From contig NC_079910.1 of the NCBI RefSeq assembly GCF_024868665.1, positions 12,519,048 through 12,583,047 on the forward strand: a stretch of 64,000 bases of DNA, read 5' to 3'. The notes under the pieces are model-generated. The model did not search any database. It was not told the DNA's origin and worked only from the letters and a program-made list of their open reading frames with translations. The stretch comes from Triplophysa rosa (Eukaryota > Chordata > Actinopteri > Cypriniformes > Nemacheilidae). A program made the position numbers and the translations under genes. Shown piece by piece: positions 61,685 to 64,000 of the stretch (positions within the stretch are counted from its first letter, which is position 1; each line of letters opens with the position of its first letter).

Positions 61685-62054
61685 GATCACCCTCAAGTTG
61701 TTCCAAATCTGTATACATTTCTTTGTTTTGATGCACAGAGAAAGATATTTGGAAGAATGCTTATAACCAAACAAATCTTGGACCCCATTGACTACCATAG
61801 TAGGAAACATTGCTTTATACATTTCTTTGTTCTGTTGAACACAAAAGAGGATATTTTGAAGAATGTAGGACAGCAAACAGTTCTGGGGCACTTTTGACTA
61901 CCATTGTCATTCTTCCTACTATGGTAGTCGATGGGGTCCAAGAACTATTTGGTTACAAGCATTCTTCTAAATATCTTTCTCTGTGTTCAACCAAAGAAAT
62001 TTATACAGGTTTGGAACAACTAGCGAATGAGTAATTTTTGGCTGAACTGTCCCT
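61685..62054. repeat. TTAA fold-back family, long copy
   Basis: Right end GCTGAACTGTCCCT followed by TTAA at 62055-62058. Two internal CTACCATAGTAGG-type palindromes. The left outer end is missing. Confidence 0.85.
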
Positions 62055-62388
62055 TTAACTTGTGTTTTTCCCTGAAGCCTGAAAGTGTTAACAGCCTTTT
62101 ATTTCTGGCCTATTTTTTCTGTTCTTCCCTGAAACTTAGAAGGATTGTGTTTCTGCTGAACACCAAAATACAGAGCCTGTTTTTTTATACACATTACCTT
62201 GTACTTTCTTGCTTTTGCATTGTTGCTACACAACCGTTATAACATATTTGTAAGATTTCAGCTTGTTTGAGAGAAATAACAAGGCATGCCGACGCTTCAC
62301 AGAAAGTAATAAAACGCTTCCAATAAATACCATGTCTTTGGTCCTGTGATGTGTGCACAGCTAATGTGTGTTGTCACTGATTTTGTAG

Positions 62389-62494
62389 GTTGGTGAGAGC
62401 GTGTGAACAGCATGTCAAAGACCCCTCCTCACAGGCGTGGGATCACATTTGAGGTGGGAGCGCAGCTGGAGGCTAGAGACAGCCTGAAGAACTG
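62389..62494 (+). CDS. phf20: phf20 first coding exon
   Basis: The acceptor TTTTGTAG ends at 62388, 23 bases of leader follow, and ATG is at 62412. The start is chosen because MSKTPP aligns with the family's N-terminal Met-Ser/Thr-Lys-x-Pro-Pro. An in-frame GTG at 62403 is upstream noise. The donor GTCAGT at 62495 is slightly atypical. The exon ends with TG of the Trp codon that closes LKNW. Coding starts at 62412. Confidence 0.9.
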
Positions 62495-64000
62495 GTCAGT
62501 GTCTCCTTTCTGCTTCTGCTCTTCCAACCTTTCATTTTACTCCGAGAGTCTGATTGAAATTCGCTCTTTCTTAGTACAACCACAGAATTTAATTTAGTAA
62601 ATGTTGTATTTGCAGCCAATGACAAGCAAGCAATTTGTAGGCCGATTTTCCCAAAAGTGGGCAAAATACTAGATTTTATCATGAAAAGCAAATGCAGAAA
62701 GTAGAAATCTTTAACAGGATGTAACGTAACACAACTAAAACGGATGACACTTTTTTTGTATCTGTAGGTATGCTGCTACTATTGAGAAGATAGATTATGA
62801 AGATGAAAAGGTTCTGATCCACTACAAACAGTGGAGTCACCGTTATGACGAGTGGTTTGACTGGAGCAGTCTGTACCTCAGACCCGTGGAACGAATCCAG
62901 CTGAGGAAACGAGGTCTCCCTGAAAAGCAGAAGGCTCCAGTAAGTGCTTCCTGTCAGACTGTGCTGAGTCACTCAGTGATGGGCAAAATAAAACTCTGAA
63001 CCATAGTAATGTCACAGAATATATATACAGACATCATTTGTTTTTTTCCTAGGGCTTTCATGTTAACCAGAAAGTTCTAGCCAGCTGGTCAGACTGTCGG
63101 TACTACCCTGCTAAGATCCTGTCCCGTGACAAAGATGGTGTGTATTCTAAAGCTTAAAGGGATAGCTCACCCTAAAATTAAGTTGTTTCATCATTTATTT
63201 ACCTAAATGTGGTTCAAAATATGTGTGTGAGTGTTTCCTCTGTGGAACACAAAAGAAGATCTTTTAAGAAAAGTCAATGGGGTCAAATGTTGTTTGCTTA
63301 CCAACTTTCTTCAAAATATCATCTTTTGTGTTCTGCAGAAGAAAGTCAGTCATACAGGTTTAAAATGACATGAGAGTGAACAAATGATAAAGGTGAACAC
63401 ATTTTTAGGTGAACTGTCCCTTTAAATGGAGAGCTTGCATTGAGACATCGATTACATTATTAATGTGTTATTAAGAATTATAAATGGCTCTCTGTCCGTG
63501 TTGTCCAGGGAACTACACAGTGAAGTTCTTCGATGGAGTCGTGAAGACAGTGAAGGGGATTAAGGTGAAGCCTTTCCGCAAAGAGGTGAGAGGTCGCTGG
63601 CTTGGATCCTGTAAACAGTAGGTCCCTTCCCAAAAGCACCGGTTTAATGGGTTTGTCTTTATCTACAGAGCTCCGATGGCAGATCCAATCAGCAGGCTCG
63701 AAAGCAGGGCGAGAAAGAATGGAAGCTCAAAGAAAACGGAAGGAGTAACGGCTCGAGACACAGCGCCTCTGACCAGGATGGCGAGAGCGGATCGGAGGAG
63801 GATGAAGAAGACAGCATGGTGATAGATGAGTCCAGAAACCTCCAGAATAGTGAAGCGACTAGAAAAGCGAAAGAATCTGAGCAGAGTTCTGCTGATCATA
63901 ATGAAGAACTGCCCTGTGAAGATGTCAAGACGGAACCATTAAACACGGAAGCGGAGAGCAAAACAGAGAACATTGAGAACCAAGAGGAGAAGAAAGAGAT
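62389..64000 (+). CDS. phf20: PHD finger protein 20 family, tandem Tudor N-terminus, 3' partial
   Basis: Exons are 62389-62494 (ATG at 62412), 62768-62939, 63053-63137, 63509-63585 and 63669 onward, all phase-consistent, giving 249 residues before the window ends. Residues about 4-70 form Tudor 1 (FEVGAQLEARD, then the signature WSHRYDEWFDW). Residues about 86-139 form Tudor 2 (VLASWSDCRYYPAKI, YTVKFFDGVV). Residues 140-249 are highly charged and disordered. From the family: PHF20 is a subunit of MOF-containing NSL histone acetyltransferase complexes and its second Tudor reads dimethyl-lysine on histones and p53. The AT-hook, zinc finger and PHD finger of the family should lie beyond the window. 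PHF20 versus PHF20L1: EVGAQLEARD, KVLIH, YLRP and IQLRK fit PHF20 better, whereas WSHRYDEW and DCRYYPAKI fit PHF20L1. Confidence 0.9.
62495..62767 (+). other. phf20: phf20 intron
   Basis: 273-base GT...AG intron with no repeat recognised. Confidence 0.85.
62768..62939 (+). CDS. phf20: phf20 exon, core of Tudor 1
   Basis: The acceptor TCTGTAG ends at 62767 and the donor GTAAGT begins at 62940. It completes a Trp codon, then 57 codons. The WSHRYDEW motif supplies the aromatic and acidic residues around the Tudor barrel. LYLRPVERIQLRKRGL closes the domain. Confidence 0.92.
63053..63137 (+). CDS. phf20: phf20 exon, first half of Tudor 2
   Basis: The acceptor CTAG ends at 63052 and the donor GTGTGT begins at 63138. 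It encodes GFHVNQKVLASWSDCRYYPA and continues to DKD plus one base of Gly. The Trp and Tyr-Tyr are at the positions of the methyl-lysine cage in PHF20 Tudor 2. Confidence 0.92.
63138..63508 (+). other. phf20: phf20 intron filled by a fold-back repeat
   Basis: 371-base GT...AG intron, most of which (63158-63421) is a TTAA-flanked element listed separately. Confidence 0.85.
63158..63421. repeat. TTAA fold-back family copy in a phf20 intron
   Basis: TTAA at 63154-63157 and 63422-63425. Ends AGGGATAGCTCACCC and AGGTGAACTGTCCCT. Confidence 0.88.
63509..63585 (+). CDS. phf20: phf20 exon, second half of Tudor 2
   Basis: The acceptor CCAG ends at 63508 and the donor GTGAGA begins at 63586. Two bases complete Gly, then NYTVKFFDGVVKTVKGIKVK and PFRKE. 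The FFDG corresponds to the aromatic-Asp turn of the Tudor cage. Confidence 0.92.
63669..64000 (+). CDS. phf20: phf20 exon, charged linker, continues past the window
   Basis: The acceptor TCTACAG ends at 63668. 110 codons plus two bases remain open to the window end. The peptide is rich in Glu, Asp, Lys and Ser with an acidic GSEEDEED cluster, as expected of the disordered region between the Tudor domains and the AT-hook. Confidence 0.88.

Noticed and set aside
61673..61897. open frames of 70-80 codons on both strands
   Set aside because: Both come from a palindromic fold-back repeat, and the same peptides recur at other copies such as 1291-1602 and 28182-28446.

Overview
This is animal nuclear DNA, most probably from a cyprinid (carp or zebrafish family) fish. 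Two multi-exon genes have GT-AG introns, exons fill only a few percent of the window, and the rest is packed with short non-autonomous DNA transposons, tRNA-derived SINEs and microsatellites of the teleost type. The fish assignment is inferred from gene sequence and repeat style. No rRNA, functional tRNA, CRISPR array, operon or prokaryotic feature was found.

Layout. (1) Positions 634-37586, plus strand: nine exons of arhgap39 (Vilse/CrGAP family Rho GTPase-activating protein). They cover everything except the extreme N-terminus: two WW domains, a long disordered middle with YDEPP motifs, a MyTH4 domain and a C-terminal RhoGAP domain. Intron phases agree at every junction and the reading frame is open to a TGA at 37584-37586. 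A 3' UTR of about 2 kb probably ends near 39570. (2) Positions 39.6-45.2 kb: intergenic, made of decayed mobile elements. (3) Positions 43.53-51.72 kb and about 51.73-59.7 kb: two almost identical direct copies of an 8.2-kb block (offset 8204), joined at a single N near 51725. The block holds a CpG-rich segment with a likely promoter and non-coding first exon for the next gene, followed by a nested stack of DNA transposons. The junction looks like an assembly join of two overlapping contigs or haplotypes rather than a genuine tandem duplication. (4) Positions 62389-64000, plus strand: the first five coding exons of phf20 (tandem Tudor chromatin reader of the NSL/MOF complexes). The last exon runs off the window.

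The two genes are neighbours in head-to-tail order and have unrelated jobs: cytoskeletal Rac/Cdc42 signalling and chromatin. The most notable non-genic content is mobile DNA. At least five families are flanked by TTAA. One of them carries a broken THAP-like zinc finger, which points to the Kolobok superfamily. Several hAT elements have 8-bp target-site duplications, and one hairpin has perfect 51-bp arms. I saw no convincing new biological system. The observation with most practical weight is the duplicated 8.2-kb block.
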